Source: Alicyclobacillus sp. SO9
GTDB taxonomy: Bacteria > Bacillota > Bacilli > Alicyclobacillales > Alicyclobacillaceae
NCBI RefSeq assembly: GCF_016406125.1
Contig: NZ_CP066339.1
Coordinates: forward strand, 744,001-808,000
Reading direction: 5' to 3'
DNA length: 64,000 nt
In this document: positions 35,371-44,863 of the stretch, in pieces
Numbering within the stretch: the stretch's first letter is position 1
Layout: the number at the start of each line of letters is the position of its first letter
Notes under the pieces: generated by a model
What the model was told of the DNA's origin: nothing
Databases searched by the model: none
The model's input: only the letters and a program-made list of their open reading frames with translations
Translations under genes and position numbers: made by a program

Positions 35371-36225
35371 ATGATTGGACTGGGTGTGAGTATCGTCGTG
35401 ATGTGCTTTGGCTTGGGGGTGCTGTATTATGCCTTCCCGGATGTGGGGGTTGCCTGGTACAAGCTTCAAGGAGGACGCAGCAAGGCAGCGCAACAAAACA
35501 GAAAGCGCGTGTACAAGGGGCTGGTTCGCATGATGGAGGCCGGGATCCCCTATCCCCTGTTGCACCGATTGAACCATATGGTCCGGATGGCAGGGAGGCC
35601 CTATGGGTTGGAGGCCCCCGACTGGGTGCTGGTGGAACTGGGGGTCATCCTGGTGACCTGGCCGCCCCTGATGCTTCGCGGGAGTCGCTTCAGTGGACTG
35701 TTGCTCTCCATCGCCTTCATGGCATTGCCTTGGTTGCTGCTGCGTTCCAAGGCGAAGCAGCGGCGGCTGGATGCACAGACGCAAATTCGGGCCATGAAGC
35801 GCATGTTTCGGATGAAGTTACTCGATGGCGCACACATTCCCGACGCCCTGCAATCGGTAGGCGATGCAGCCATTGGCGAATTTGGGGACACATTTCGCAA
35901 ACATCTGACTCGGTTGGACCAAAGCATGAAAATTGCCATGCAGGGACTGAGAGATGAATACGGCATTCCGGAATTGGATGTGTTTGCCCTGGCGTTGGAA
36001 CTGGGAGAAGAGAAGACGTCTCAAGAACTGTTGAAGGAGTTGAACCGACAGATTGACGACGAGTACAAACACATCCAAAACTACCTGGAAGCCAGAATGA
36101 GTCGCCTGAAGATGGCGCAAGGGGGGGCCATCTTTCTCTTGGTCCTTGTCGTGGTCGGCGTTATGATGACCTTTGCCGTCGCTGGGACACTGCACATGAT
36201 TGGAAAGGGAGGATTACTCGGATGA
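35371..36225 (+). CDS. tadC: TadC-like pilus platform membrane protein
   Basis: A 284-residue T2SF-family protein, the second platform subunit. The ATG at 35371 has AAGGAGGGG before it; the IS110 end supplies the first bases of this site. Hydrophobic helices at about 5-22, 88-130 and 255-280 flank a cytoplasmic domain with LLDGAHIPDALQSVGDA and LALELGEEKTSQELL, as in TadC. The stop overlaps the start of the small pilin-like gene by 4 bases, so they are coupled. Transcription through the antisense IS is doubtful; a promoter in the IS end is possible. Confidence 0.82.
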   Translation: MIGLGVSIVVMCFGLGVLYYAFPDVGVAWYKLQGGRSKAAQQNRKRVYKGLVRMMEAGIPYPLLHRLNHMVRMAGRPYGLEAPDWVLVELGVILVTWPPLMLRGSRFSGLLLSIAFMALPWLLLRSKAKQRRLDAQTQIRAMKRMFRMKLLDGAHIPDALQSVGDAAIGEFGDTFRKHLTRLDQSMKIAMQGLRDEYGIPELDVFALALELGEEKTSQELLKELNRQIDDEYKHIQNYLEARMSRLKMAQGGAIFLLVLVVVGVMMTFAVAGTLHMIGKGGLLG

Positions 36226-36422
36226 GAAACAGGATTCGCAAGTGGGTGCTGAAATCTGTCAATGACGAAGTGTATTCGGGGGAGGCTGTCGACACGGTGT
36301 GGTTTATCGTGGGCGGCATTCTGGTGGTGGCCCTGGCCTACGTGGTATGGCCCATCATTCAGAACTATGCATCCCAGTTTTTGACGCTGCTGTGGACAAA
36401 AATAACAGGGTTACTTTCATAG
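36222..36422 (+). CDS. Small pilin-like protein (candidate major pilin)
   Basis: A 66-residue protein coupled to tadC by a 4-base overlap. A hydrophilic leader of about 19 residues ending in SG is followed by EAVDTVW and a long hydrophobic helix (FIVGGILVVALAYVVWPII), then an amphipathic end. Size and layout fit Flp-type pilins, which are processed by A24 prepilin peptidases after Gly. The usual Flp Glu-Tyr pair after the cleavage site is missing; instead the sequence is G-EAVDTVW. It is the best candidate in the window for the main pilus subunit. Confidence 0.6.
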   Translation: MRNRIRKWVLKSVNDEVYSGEAVDTVWFIVGGILVVALAYVVWPIIQNYASQFLTLLWTKITGLLS

Positions 36423-36434
36423 GGGGGCGTGAAC

Positions 36435-37508
36435 ATGGCCGTACTGGGTATTGATTTGGGATATGGGTTTACCAAAGGGGTCGTCACAGGTTCAGAGGAG
36501 AAATTTCTCTGTCAATCCCTGATTGGATCGAGTTTGGAGCGCGTGCTCTCTGGCGGTCTGTTTGGTACGAATCATCCAGATGACATCCAGGTGGATATTG
36601 AACGCGGCGGCACATCCGACTCTTACTTCATCGGAGAGCTGGCTAGAAGAGAATCGACGGATGTCACCTATACCATGGATGAAAACAAAATTGACCATCC
36701 TCTGACACAGGTATTGCTGTGCGCAGCCAGCGCGGTGCTGTGGCCAGGAAAGGACGCAGGGCCGGTGCATCTGGTCACGGGTCTGCCCATGAGTCATTAC
36801 AAGACACAAAAGGCGAAGCTGGAGGAGAACCTGAGAAAGTTGGATGCCAAGGTGCGGATTCCGGGCAAAAATACGGGCTGGGTCCCTGTGAAGTTTGACC
36901 GAGTCACCGTCTTCATGCAGGGGTATGGGGCCGCGTACGCAGCAGTGCTGGATGAGAACGGGAAGCCGAGAGATAAGGAGGTCCTGCAAAGTGGTGGACT
37001 GGTGGTCGTGATTGAGTCTGGCCACAAGACCACAGATGTCGTGACCTTTGAAACGAAGCCAAAGTTTCGCCCAGTCGATCACCTGTCCTTCAGCCTGAAC
37101 CTGGGCGGGGACAACTTGGCCCAGACCATGCTGCGTGTGTTTCAGGAGAAAGCCGGTGCCCAGTGTCCTGCGTCGGTGCAGGACCAATGGACGTATGAGG
37201 GGCAGCTTTGGTACGACGGGAAAGAAGTGAATGCCAAACGGGAATTGGACCAGGCGCGGGAACGGCTGGGGCAAACCATCATGGACCGGATTCGTGCCCG
37301 GTTTGGGGACAACGCAGGTCGGGTCAGTACCGTGTTCCTGGCAGGGCGCAACGCGCCTTTGGTCGAGCAGCCCTGCAAAAGTACGTGGAACAATGTGAGG
37401 GTGGTCGACAACCCCCAATTCGCCAACGCAGAAGGGTATCGGATTGTGGGAGAAATGCTGGAACGAAAAGCAACTGCCAGGTCTCAGGACAAAATTCGGA
37501 TAGCGTGA
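36435..37508 (+). CDS. ParM-like actin-family ATPase
   Basis: A 357-residue actin-fold protein. The ATG at 36435 lies 7 bases after a run of six G; a GTG at 36429 is the alternative. The phosphate-1 motif GIDLGYGFTKG opens the protein, VIESGHKTTDVVTF near residue 195 fits the phosphate-2 strand, and NLGGDNLAQ and VFLAGRNAPL match later actin-like signatures. The closest type is plasmid ParM/Alp segregation filaments rather than MreB. Its place between pilin and EAL genes is unusual. It could drive plasmid segregation with the iteron/RHH locus near 44.6-45.2 kb, or act with the pilus as PilM-like actin folds do. Confidence 0.72.
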   Translation: MAVLGIDLGYGFTKGVVTGSEEKFLCQSLIGSSLERVLSGGLFGTNHPDDIQVDIERGGTSDSYFIGELARRESTDVTYTMDENKIDHPLTQVLLCAASAVLWPGKDAGPVHLVTGLPMSHYKTQKAKLEENLRKLDAKVRIPGKNTGWVPVKFDRVTVFMQGYGAAYAAVLDENGKPRDKEVLQSGGLVVVIESGHKTTDVVTFETKPKFRPVDHLSFSLNLGGDNLAQTMLRVFQEKAGAQCPASVQDQWTYEGQLWYDGKEVNAKRELDQARERLGQTIMDRIRARFGDNAGRVSTVFLAGRNAPLVEQPCKSTWNNVRVVDNPQFANAEGYRIVGEMLERKATARSQDKIRIA

Positions 37509-37522
37509 GAAAGGAGAGACTG

Positions 37523-38182
37523 ATGGAACTCATTCCAGTATTTCAAGGCATTGTGGAAGTCACTTCGGCTCAGGTCATCGGGTATGAAGCGATGATACGG
37601 GGACGGATAGGCCGCACGCGGGTGGGTCCTGGAGACCTCTTTGCAGAGGCTCGAAGAACAGACAGCGTGGTGCAATTGGACAACCAGGCTCGTGCCGCCA
37701 GTCTGGGTTCGTATGTTCACAGGGAGTTACTCTTTCTTAACGTAGAAGTGCCGACCCTGGACATGAAAGCATTGACCTTCCCACCGCATGTGGATTTGTC
37801 CCGTGTGGTACTGGAGGTGACTGAAGCCGTCCAGTTTCAGCATCCCATCGAAGAGGTGGCCACGTATCTGGAACCGTTTCGCCGGGAGGGGATGCAGGTC
37901 GCCATTGATGACTATGGTCGTGCCTGGTCCAACCTGCCCCGGATTGAGGTGCTCCACCCCGAGTACCTGAAGCTCGACCGGAGGATTTGTGCCAATGTGG
38001 CGGAGAGGCCCAGCGTGGTCGCCGGGATGGTGAGTTTTTGTGAACGTGCGGGGATACACCTCATTGCGGAAGGCATCGAGACTGCAAAACAAGCACAGGT
38101 CATCTCAGATTTGGGTGTACGGCTTGCACAAGGCTATTACTACGATGTGCCTCATGCATTGCAAAGGGCTGCGGTGACATGA
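37523..38182 (+). CDS. EAL-domain c-di-GMP phosphodiesterase
   Basis: A 219-residue stand-alone EAL domain, which would hydrolyse c-di-GMP to pGpG. The ATG at 37523 follows AGGAGA. Signature residues are present in order: EAMIR (EAL site, about 22-26), N in FLNVEV, E in VLEVTEA, the DD of IDDYG, K in YLKLDRR, AEGIE, and QGYYY. It therefore looks catalytically complete. It has no sensor or membrane part. It overlaps the transglycosylase gene by 4 bases. c-di-GMP commonly controls type IV pili and adhesion, so local control of this pilus is plausible. Confidence 0.85.
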   Translation: MELIPVFQGIVEVTSAQVIGYEAMIRGRIGRTRVGPGDLFAEARRTDSVVQLDNQARAASLGSYVHRELLFLNVEVPTLDMKALTFPPHVDLSRVVLEVTEAVQFQHPIEEVATYLEPFRREGMQVAIDDYGRAWSNLPRIEVLHPEYLKLDRRICANVAERPSVVAGMVSFCERAGIHLIAEGIETAKQAQVISDLGVRLAQGYYYDVPHALQRAAVT

Positions 38183-39270
38183 ACCTGCATCTGAATTTGA
38201 ATCTGTCCAGCCTTCGAGCTGCGGTACATCAAGTGAAAAACGCTCCAGCTGTCAGGAGGGCAGTGAAGCAGTATCCGCTTGGTCGGGTACTGCTTTTTGC
38301 AGTGGAGCACCCGCAAATCGCGATCGCGTTGGGGGTCGCTGCGCTCTACATATCCATGATGCTGCCAGCCACCATTTTTCTTGTGACGATGAGTCTGGAA
38401 GGCGTAAATGTGCAGCAGACCGTCAGTGCCACGGGGCTGCCCACATCCGTCAAACCGGGGGTCATCCCCACCCACGTCTTGCCTGCTCTGGAGCATGCAG
38501 CACAGAAGTACCGTGTGCCCTTACCGTTCCTAGCTGCCGAAGCCAAGGTGGAGTCCCGGTTCAATCCCAAAGCGGTGAATCACGGTTCCGGCACCCACGC
38601 CAGCGGCATGATGCAATTTGAACCGGGTACCTGGAACGGGTTTGGCGATCCCCTCACGGCATTGGACGAGTTTGATACAAATCCGGCACGCATTGCTCAT
38701 TACGGGGGCTATGGGGTGGATGCGGACGGGAACGGCACAGCCAGTGTCTATGACCCTGCCGATGCTGCCATGGCAGCCGCGCACTATTTGCGTCATCTCT
38801 ATCAAGGGTATGGCCACAACTGGAAACTGGCCAGCTACTGGTATGGCGCGGAGACACAGGCGTATGTGCGTGCTGTGATGCGGGATATGGCCGGGTTTGT
38901 ACCGCCTGCTGAGAAAACGGGACCTGCGGCAGATTGGTTTATTGGTGGCAAAAAAGGTACTGCTGTTGTAGACCAGCAACCTACGCGTCTGACGCTGTCG
39001 ACCCAAGCCTGGGCACCCATTTATGCGCCTACCGCGGGTACGCTCACCGTGACGTACAAGCCTTCCGGAGATACCCTCCAGTGGCAAAACGGGGTTGGGC
39101 TGATTTCCCTGACCTTTTCCGGGGGCCTTGTGGCCTGGGCCACGACGGGGACAGTGAGCGCTGGCCAGTTGATTGGATTTACGACCACGAAGAAGCTCGT
39201 CATCACCGGCAATGTGGACCCGCTGTCTGTCGTGGGCGGGAGCTTGCCTACATGGATAAGGATTTCATGA
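38179..39270 (+). CDS. Membrane-anchored lytic transglycosylase (SLT family)
   Basis: A 363-residue cell-wall hydrolase. One membrane helix lies at about 37-67, then an SLT domain: AEAKVESRFNPKAVN (catalytic Glu near residue 125), ASGMMQFEPGTW and an AAAHYLRHLYQGYG segment. The last 100 residues form a beta-rich domain. Such enzymes open peptidoglycan for conjugation channels or pili (VirB1/CwlT role). Its stop was originally followed after about 20 bp by the VirD4-like gene; an IS110 copy now separates them. Confidence 0.85.
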   Translation: MNLHLNLNLSSLRAAVHQVKNAPAVRRAVKQYPLGRVLLFAVEHPQIAIALGVAALYISMMLPATIFLVTMSLEGVNVQQTVSATGLPTSVKPGVIPTHVLPALEHAAQKYRVPLPFLAAEAKVESRFNPKAVNHGSGTHASGMMQFEPGTWNGFGDPLTALDEFDTNPARIAHYGGYGVDADGNGTASVYDPADAAMAAAHYLRHLYQGYGHNWKLASYWYGAETQAYVRAVMRDMAGFVPPAEKTGPAADWFIGGKKGTAVVDQQPTRLTLSTQAWAPIYAPTAGTLTVTYKPSGDTLQWQNGVGLISLTFSGGLVAWATTGTVSAGQLIGFTTTKKLVITGNVDPLSVVGGSLPTWIRIS

Positions 39271-39288
39271 CAGAGTGCGTATCCAGAT

Positions 39289-41140
39289 AAGAGCAGCGGT
39301 ACGATGTCAAGGCCCTAAGGTGACATAATATTTGTCGAATTGCTACTACGTTGGACGTGGTGCCAAAATTAGCAATACTCAACTAAGCCCACCCTACCTA
39401 GATTTTTAAAATATGGTGAAAAACCTAGGAACTGGTGGATAGAGGTCGATCGCGGTAAGTTTATGCGCGTTGTCGGACCCCTCCTTCCGGAGTGTAAAGT
39501 CGGTTGGTCTTTAGCAGATAGAAGACCACTCGCATCAGTTTCCGGGCTGTAAGCGCAAGGGTACGTCCCTCGGCAAATTCCTTTGGCTCCGCTCTCTTCT
39601 TGGCATAGTACTCGGCGAAAACAGGGTCGTGCACCCGGACACTGTTTGCCGCTTCAACCATGTAGTACTTGAGGTAGCGGTTGCCAGAATGAATCAGTCG
39701 AGTTCGGTTGGCTGTGAATTTCCCGGACTGGTGAACGGTCCAAGCGAGCCCGGCGTGTTTAGCGGCTTCCGCGTGGCTCTTAAACTGGCTTACATCCAGC
39801 TCAGCTACAATGCCGGAAGCAAGAATGGGACCGATACCGGGAATGGAATCAAGGGTTTGCGGGATCGTCGCCAAGTGGTCCTCAATTCCTTTGCGTAGTG
39901 CCTTCAGTTGCTCTTGTACCGTTCGAATCACGCGAATACTAGAAGCCATTGCGAGATTGACCGAGTCCGACATCGACTGGGGTAGCCGGTACGAGGAGCG
40001 AGCAGCCTTCTGTAGCACTTTAGCAACGACCTCAGGATTTTCGAATCGGTTCTTGCCATGTGCCACAAGGAATTCAATGAGACGCTCAAGGGGCATCTCA
40101 CAGAGTTCCTCAACGGATTCGAATTCCTCCATGACAGCAATGGAAGTTGCCGAGAGCTTGTTTCTCTTAAAGGGACCTGTGCTGCTGTAGTCACTGAACT
40201 TGAGATACAAGTTCGTCATGAGGAAGTTGCTCTCTCTAGACAGATCCTGCATCAGGTGGTAGCGGGCTCGCGTCAAGCGCTGCAACGCCATGAGCGGCTC
40301 GCTCCAGGTAAAGGGATGCGGGAGAAGGCCTGTCCGAAGCTTAGCTGCGATAAACCAGGCATCTACTCTATCGTTCTTGGGGGCACTCAGGTAATGGGAT
40401 TTCTTAAACTCCCTGATAAGACTGGGGTTAAAGACGTAGACCCTACGCTGAACACCAAAGTCCAAATGACGTTGCAGATACATGGCGGCATGGGTTGAGT
40501 AGCATCCAGTATGTTCGAGACCAAAGAGAATCTCTTCAGCCTGTTTCTGTTTTGCCAGCTTGGAGATACGATCCTGAAACTCTAAAATCCCAGGACGATT
40601 GTTGGTAACGGTGAATCGACTCACAGGTCGTTTCTCATCGTCCTGTGTTAAGCAGCAAACCACGTTCTCTTGGCTGCCTACATCAATTCCGACAAACAAG
40701 GAGGAAGTCAATATAATCACCTCCTTCAGGTTGGGATGCAGATGCCTGCGACCTCGGGATGACCCTGGGAAACCCATGAACGACAGCCTTGCGAGCTATT
40801 GGAATACACCAGACGTCATCGGTGCACGAGCCTCCTTCTGCTGGCAGGAGGGATGACGGACCGGGAAACAGTCAGCGTGTAGGTCTATTCCATGGGGCCA
40901 GGGGAACAATCTTTCCTCGGAAGACACCCTCAGATGAGGGGCAACGGGAGGGATAGGAACATTCCCTTGGTAGACACCTACGGCTATTTTCCCAAGATCA
41001 GCCCGAGGTCGTAAACACTCACTTTGTCACAGAAAGGTCTATCAACATTTGATTAGGTTTTCAAGGAACAGAAATTTAATAGAGCAACTACATTATGGTT
41101 TTACGTAAACCAATTCAGCAGCTGTTCTTAATATACAAGG
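39289..41140 (-). mobile_element. IS110-family insertion sequence, copy 2
   Basis: This copy corresponds base for base to 33508-35359 as far as I can see, in the same orientation, 5781 bp away. It lies between the transglycosylase gene and the VirD4-like gene and ends 11 nt before the latter's start, exactly as copy 1 does before tadC. The same non-coding 5' region (about 40731-41136) could encode a bridge RNA. Recombination between the two direct copies would delete tadC to the transglycosylase. Confidence 0.92.
39461..40711 (-). CDS. IS110-family transposase (DEDD recombinase), copy 2
   Basis: The 416-residue protein is identical to that of 33680-34930. The TTG at 40711 after GGAGG is the preferred start. 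All RuvC-like acidic residues and the C-terminal Tnp20 serine region are kept, so both copies could supply transposase. It is antisense to the surrounding conjugation and pilus genes. Confidence 0.93.
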   Translation of the reverse strand: MTSSLFVGIDVGSQENVVCCLTQDDEKRPVSRFTVTNNRPGILEFQDRISKLAKQKQAEEILFGLEHTGCYSTHAAMYLQRHLDFGVQRRVYVFNPSLIREFKKSHYLSAPKNDRVDAWFIAAKLRTGLLPHPFTWSEPLMALQRLTRARYHLMQDLSRESNFLMTNLYLKFSDYSSTGPFKRNKLSATSIAVMEEFESVEELCEMPLERLIEFLVAHGKNRFENPEVVAKVLQKAARSSYRLPQSMSDSVNLAMASSIRVIRTVQEQLKALRKGIEDHLATIPQTLDSIPGIGPILASGIVAELDVSQFKSHAEAAKHAGLAWTVHQSGKFTANRTRLIHSGNRYLKYYMVEAANSVRVHDPVFAEYYAKKRAEPKEFAEGRTLALTARKLMRVVFYLLKTNRLYTPEGGVRQRA

Positions 41141-41151
41141 GAGGGACAACG

Positions 41152-43710
41152 ATGACTTGGTTCTGGATGTTATTGATTCCGGCTTTCGCAGCGGTGGTTT
41201 CTATAGAACGGTGGTATACACGAAAGATTCATACTGCCATCAGTGAGAGCTGGCAGTACTTTCGAGTGTTGCCGAAGGCAGACCATCAGCTAAAGGTAGC
41301 AGAGACCGTGCAATTTTTACATCAACTGTGGCAGTTTCGCCGCCCGGATGTGGTGGCTTTGCGCAAGGGACAAAGTATGTTCAGAAGCGTCTTTCATAAG
41401 ACTTCAACGGGAGACGTTGCATGGTATCTTGCGGTGCCAACCGACCGGGTGCAGGGATTCAATGCGGCCTTTCATGCTGCCTTTCCCAGCCTGGAGGCGT
41501 TGGAAGTGAATCCGGAAGCGTTGGATTTCTTACAGCGGGTGCATACGGGCAGCCTGTTACAACTGGCGAAACGCGGGGAAGCTGCAGGCTTGCCCCTGTC
41601 CACGCTGAGAAGCGGGGACCCGCTGCCCGCGATCCTCTATGGGATGGGGGCCGGTCAAGAGCAGGCTACAGAGGAAACCGTCCTAGACATTGTGATGTCA
41701 CCCGCCTCGGACCGGGCGTTGAGAGGAGCCGTTCGAAAAGCGGAGCAGGCCTTGAATCCTCGTTTGTCGAGGACGGAGGCATCTTCAGCTGCGGGTCTGA
41801 TGGATGCGGGAATGAAGTTCGGCCAGGAGGTGTTGAATGAACTTTCTGACGGGAAGCTTCGTCAGCGAGGGCTTCTTCAACAAAACAAAGCAGCACAGGG
41901 GCCAAAATGGAATGAACTCGAAGCGTCGGTGCAGAATCAGGTGCAGTCGGTCCACAAGCGATACACGGGAACGGAACATGCCTTTCATACGTGGATCCGT
42001 CTTGGCGTATGTGCGGACCCGGACGACGGGAGGGAGCAGCACTTGAAATCTATCGGCAAGGCACGCATTCAGGCCATGCTCGGTGGCTTTGTTGGCTGGA
42101 GTGGCCATCAGTCTGTCATAGAGAACTGGCGATTTCGCGGCAAGCGGGCAGTGGAAAGCATCCGGCAGGGGCCTCCACCGAGAGGTCAGGAGATGTTGGT
42201 GACGACGGAAGAAGCCGCGTGCTTATGGCATCTGCCGGATTCTAAATCTAGCGTGTTTCAGTTCATTCCAGCCGTTCGGCAGCATGCCAAGACGCTCAAA
42301 GAGGGTGAACTCACCGAAGGAGTAACATTGGGCGTCTTGCGGCATCCAACTCAAAGTGGACGGCAGGTGGCGTTGCCACTGAAACAGTTTACGGAACAAT
42401 ACATTTTGAGTGGGAAAACCGGGAGCGGAAAATCCTCCGTATTGACAGAAATGTGTGATTCACTCATACAAGAGCGTCTAAAGAATCCCAACGCACCTGG
42501 ATTCAGCCTTATTGACCCTGCGAGAGAAACCATCGTGATTCTCATGAGTCGGCTATTAAACTACAACTTGACTCCAGAACAATGGTCTAAAATTCATTAT
42601 TTCAGTTTGTCCTCAACGGACTATCCAATCGGGCTGAATCTATTGCACAGGCGTCCGAATGAGGATCCGGATGACCTAGCCGACGAGGCTATGAGCCTCA
42701 TGAAGTTTGCCTATGGCGGAAACACGCCACAGCTGGACCGAATCCTACGAAACGGGTTGAGGACACTGTTGGAGGATGAAAGTCGAAGTCACAGTGTAGC
42801 CGGACTGACCCCCCTGTTTCAGGACGAACGGTGGCGAACACGGGTGCTTCGTCATGTCAAAGACCCGGTGGTCCGCATGTTTTGGGAGAATGAATTTGAG
42901 GCAGCGAAATCTTCCATTGGCCCTCTCATGAATCGGCTGAGTCCTTTCATTTCGAACAAGACCATGCGCCGGATGTTTGGACAGCAGGACTTTACGCCGG
43001 ATATCCGTAGATACATGGAGGAGGGACACATCATTTTTTGGGATGTGTTGGGGGTTAGTGAGGAGCGCATGCGGCTGGGGGTGGGGTTATTAATCAACCA
43101 GTACTACAAAGTGGCAAAGACTCGCGAATTTCACCCCAAGACTCATCTTCTGAAAATTGACGAAGCTCATCTGGTGCAAATTCCACGCCTCGGCAAAATC
43201 ATTGCGGAATGCAGAAAATTTGGTCTGAGCTTGGGTCTGAGTACACAGTACGTAGATCAGTTGATTGACGAAGTGCGCCAATCTATAACAGAGATTGGAG
43301 GCAACGTGTTTTCTTGCTCTCAGGGGGCCACAGGAGCGGGTGTTGTGAGCGGGCTCACCAACCGACACTTTGATGCAGCATATCTGCAAGGACTACCTAA
43401 GAGGACGGTGGCTGTGTATACGCAGATTAATGACGATCCGAGAAGCTTTGAAGTACAAGCGCCGCCTCCGGTAAAGTACATGCCTGATGGTCGCCCCGCT
43501 CGTTTTGGAGATACCTACGAGGCGGAGCAAGACGAACGAGAAGTGTTGGCATGGACTATGCAAAAAGCGGAAGAACTTCAAAAGCGGGATACGAAGGCTG
43601 CTCCAGATGTGGATAAAGAACTGGATGAGTATTTGACCGAAGGGACAGCACTGCAAACAGTACAAGAACATGATGATGGTGAGACCTCTGAGGATGTGTG
43701 TAGAAGCTAG
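41152..43710 (+). CDS. VirD4/TraD-type coupling ATPase
   Basis: An 852-residue ATPase with one N-terminal membrane segment (about 2-15). The ATG at 41152 has GGGAGGG just before it. Walker A LSGKTGSGKSSV is near residue 420 and Walker B LLKIDEAHLV near residue 666; FSLIDPARE and LSTQYVDQL match HerA/TraD-type motor motifs. The N-terminal 380 residues resemble SpoIIIE/TcpA-independent conjugation proteins with an accessory domain. Coupling proteins bring the relaxosome to the T4SS. The next gene encodes a replication-relaxation protein, which supports this role. The C-terminal 60 residues are acidic. Confidence 0.8.
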   Translation: MTWFWMLLIPAFAAVVSIERWYTRKIHTAISESWQYFRVLPKADHQLKVAETVQFLHQLWQFRRPDVVALRKGQSMFRSVFHKTSTGDVAWYLAVPTDRVQGFNAAFHAAFPSLEALEVNPEALDFLQRVHTGSLLQLAKRGEAAGLPLSTLRSGDPLPAILYGMGAGQEQATEETVLDIVMSPASDRALRGAVRKAEQALNPRLSRTEASSAAGLMDAGMKFGQEVLNELSDGKLRQRGLLQQNKAAQGPKWNELEASVQNQVQSVHKRYTGTEHAFHTWIRLGVCADPDDGREQHLKSIGKARIQAMLGGFVGWSGHQSVIENWRFRGKRAVESIRQGPPPRGQEMLVTTEEAACLWHLPDSKSSVFQFIPAVRQHAKTLKEGELTEGVTLGVLRHPTQSGRQVALPLKQFTEQYILSGKTGSGKSSVLTEMCDSLIQERLKNPNAPGFSLIDPARETIVILMSRLLNYNLTPEQWSKIHYFSLSSTDYPIGLNLLHRRPNEDPDDLADEAMSLMKFAYGGNTPQLDRILRNGLRTLLEDESRSHSVAGLTPLFQDERWRTRVLRHVKDPVVRMFWENEFEAAKSSIGPLMNRLSPFISNKTMRRMFGQQDFTPDIRRYMEEGHIIFWDVLGVSEERMRLGVGLLINQYYKVAKTREFHPKTHLLKIDEAHLVQIPRLGKIIAECRKFGLSLGLSTQYVDQLIDEVRQSITEIGGNVFSCSQGATGAGVVSGLTNRHFDAAYLQGLPKRTVAVYTQINDDPRSFEVQAPPPVKYMPDGRPARFGDTYEAEQDEREVLAWTMQKAEELQKRDTKAAPDVDKELDEYLTEGTALQTVQEHDDGETSEDVCRS

Positions 43711-43784
43711 GTGTTTTGACCGGCTATTATGTCATGCAAGGGCTCATGGATGAAAGAGTTTCATCTTGTACGAGGGGGATAGTA

Positions 43785-44546
43785 ATGATATTAGAATGGT
43801 CATCGACTTTGGCAACGCAATTTAAGCCGGAAGAACAACTTCTTGGCATACTTTTTGATGGCGGTATTATGACACGAGAACAGATTATGGTGGTTAGTAA
43901 ATTTTCATTAAGAAAAATTCGACGATGTCGTGAAAGAGCTCATCGCTTGACGTCAGATGTGCCGATTCAAAAAATTGTCTTGGTAGGTGGTAAACAAGGC
44001 GTAGCATACGCCTTGAGTATGGTCGGAGTGCGATACGTGTATGAAATGCTCGGTTATGAGAATCATCGTGTCCAGACAGCGCCTGAAGGCCAGTTAAGCC
44101 ACTACATCGGAACTAATAATGTGCTTGTTCGTGCTGTAGAAGCGTTTGGTAGAGAAAACATTGAATGGCTTTCTACGAGAGAATTAGCTGAAGATATAGA
44201 GTTGCAACGACGGTTGGGAAATCGCAGCAGTATCTATCGAGGACGACCTATTCGTCCAGATGCTTCTATTCGTATCCGCAAAAGTGACCCTGTTTGGATT
44301 GAATATGACAATAACACAGAATCTCCGGCGAAATTGGAACAAAAATTCTTAGCCTATTGGCAATTATCCCAGGAACGAGGGAAGAAGATGCGCACAGTGC
44401 TATGGGTCACCGGCTCTGAGCGAAGGAAAGACTATCTGGAGCGTGTGTTTAAAGCGATGACCAGGGTTCATGGATGGGGCGATGGAATGCAGCACTTGTT
44501 TTTTGTAGAAGGACAAGATACCAAGTGGTTGGAATCCAGTCACTAA
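43785..44546 (+). CDS. Replication-relaxation family protein
   Basis: A 253-residue protein. The ATG at 43785 follows GAGGGGG; a TTG at 43716 would add 23 residues without a ribosome site. The N-terminus is a winged-helix region (LGILFDGGIMTREQIMVVSKFSLRKIRRC). The C-terminal half has PDASIRI, WIEYDNNTESPAKLEQKFLAYW and VLWVTGS, the pattern of the Replic_Relax family, whose core resembles a nuclease fold (E-x-D, later K). Members occur on conjugative plasmids of Gram-positive bacteria and are thought to act in relaxosome or replication control. Its position after the VirD4-like gene fits. Confidence 0.72.
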   Translation: MILEWSSTLATQFKPEEQLLGILFDGGIMTREQIMVVSKFSLRKIRRCRERAHRLTSDVPIQKIVLVGGKQGVAYALSMVGVRYVYEMLGYENHRVQTAPEGQLSHYIGTNNVLVRAVEAFGRENIEWLSTRELAEDIELQRRLGNRSSIYRGRPIRPDASIRIRKSDPVWIEYDNNTESPAKLEQKFLAYWQLSQERGKKMRTVLWVTGSERRKDYLERVFKAMTRVHGWGDGMQHLFFVEGQDTKWLESSH

Positions 44547-44552
44547 CTATCT

Positions 44553-44841
44553 GTAAACAGGGACATTTCCTGTATTCACGCGGGCTTAGAGACTTGTTTA
44601 TATGCTTTTGTAAACAAAATTCTATCATCCTATACCCTCTTGTTTACAAACGTTCGAAAAACCCCGATAATCCTTTCCGTATCGCGGCTTTTTACTGTTT
44701 ACAAGTTTTGTTTACAAAACGCTTTGACAATGGGCTGATTTTGCCTTGCTATCAACCTTTCGGGCTGTAAACACACCTTGTTTACACATAACTGTTTTTG
44801 ATTCAATTTCACCTTATACATCAAGGCATTTTCGTGTTTAC
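44553..44841. repeat. Cluster of eight GTTTAC iterons (candidate partition site or origin)
   Basis: The hexamer GTTTAC occurs eight times in both orientations at 44553(-), 44610(-), 44642(+), 44697(+), 44710(+), 44767(-), 44780(+) and 44836(+), often extended to TTGTTTACA. Several pairs are 13 bp apart; others are about 55-57 bp apart, which is near a multiple of the helical turn. The last lies 23 bp before the start of a possible RHH protein gene. The layout resembles a plasmid centromere (parC) or an iteron origin with autoregulation. Confidence 0.65.
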
Positions 44842-44863
44842 AAAATACCACGGAGGGGTATTC

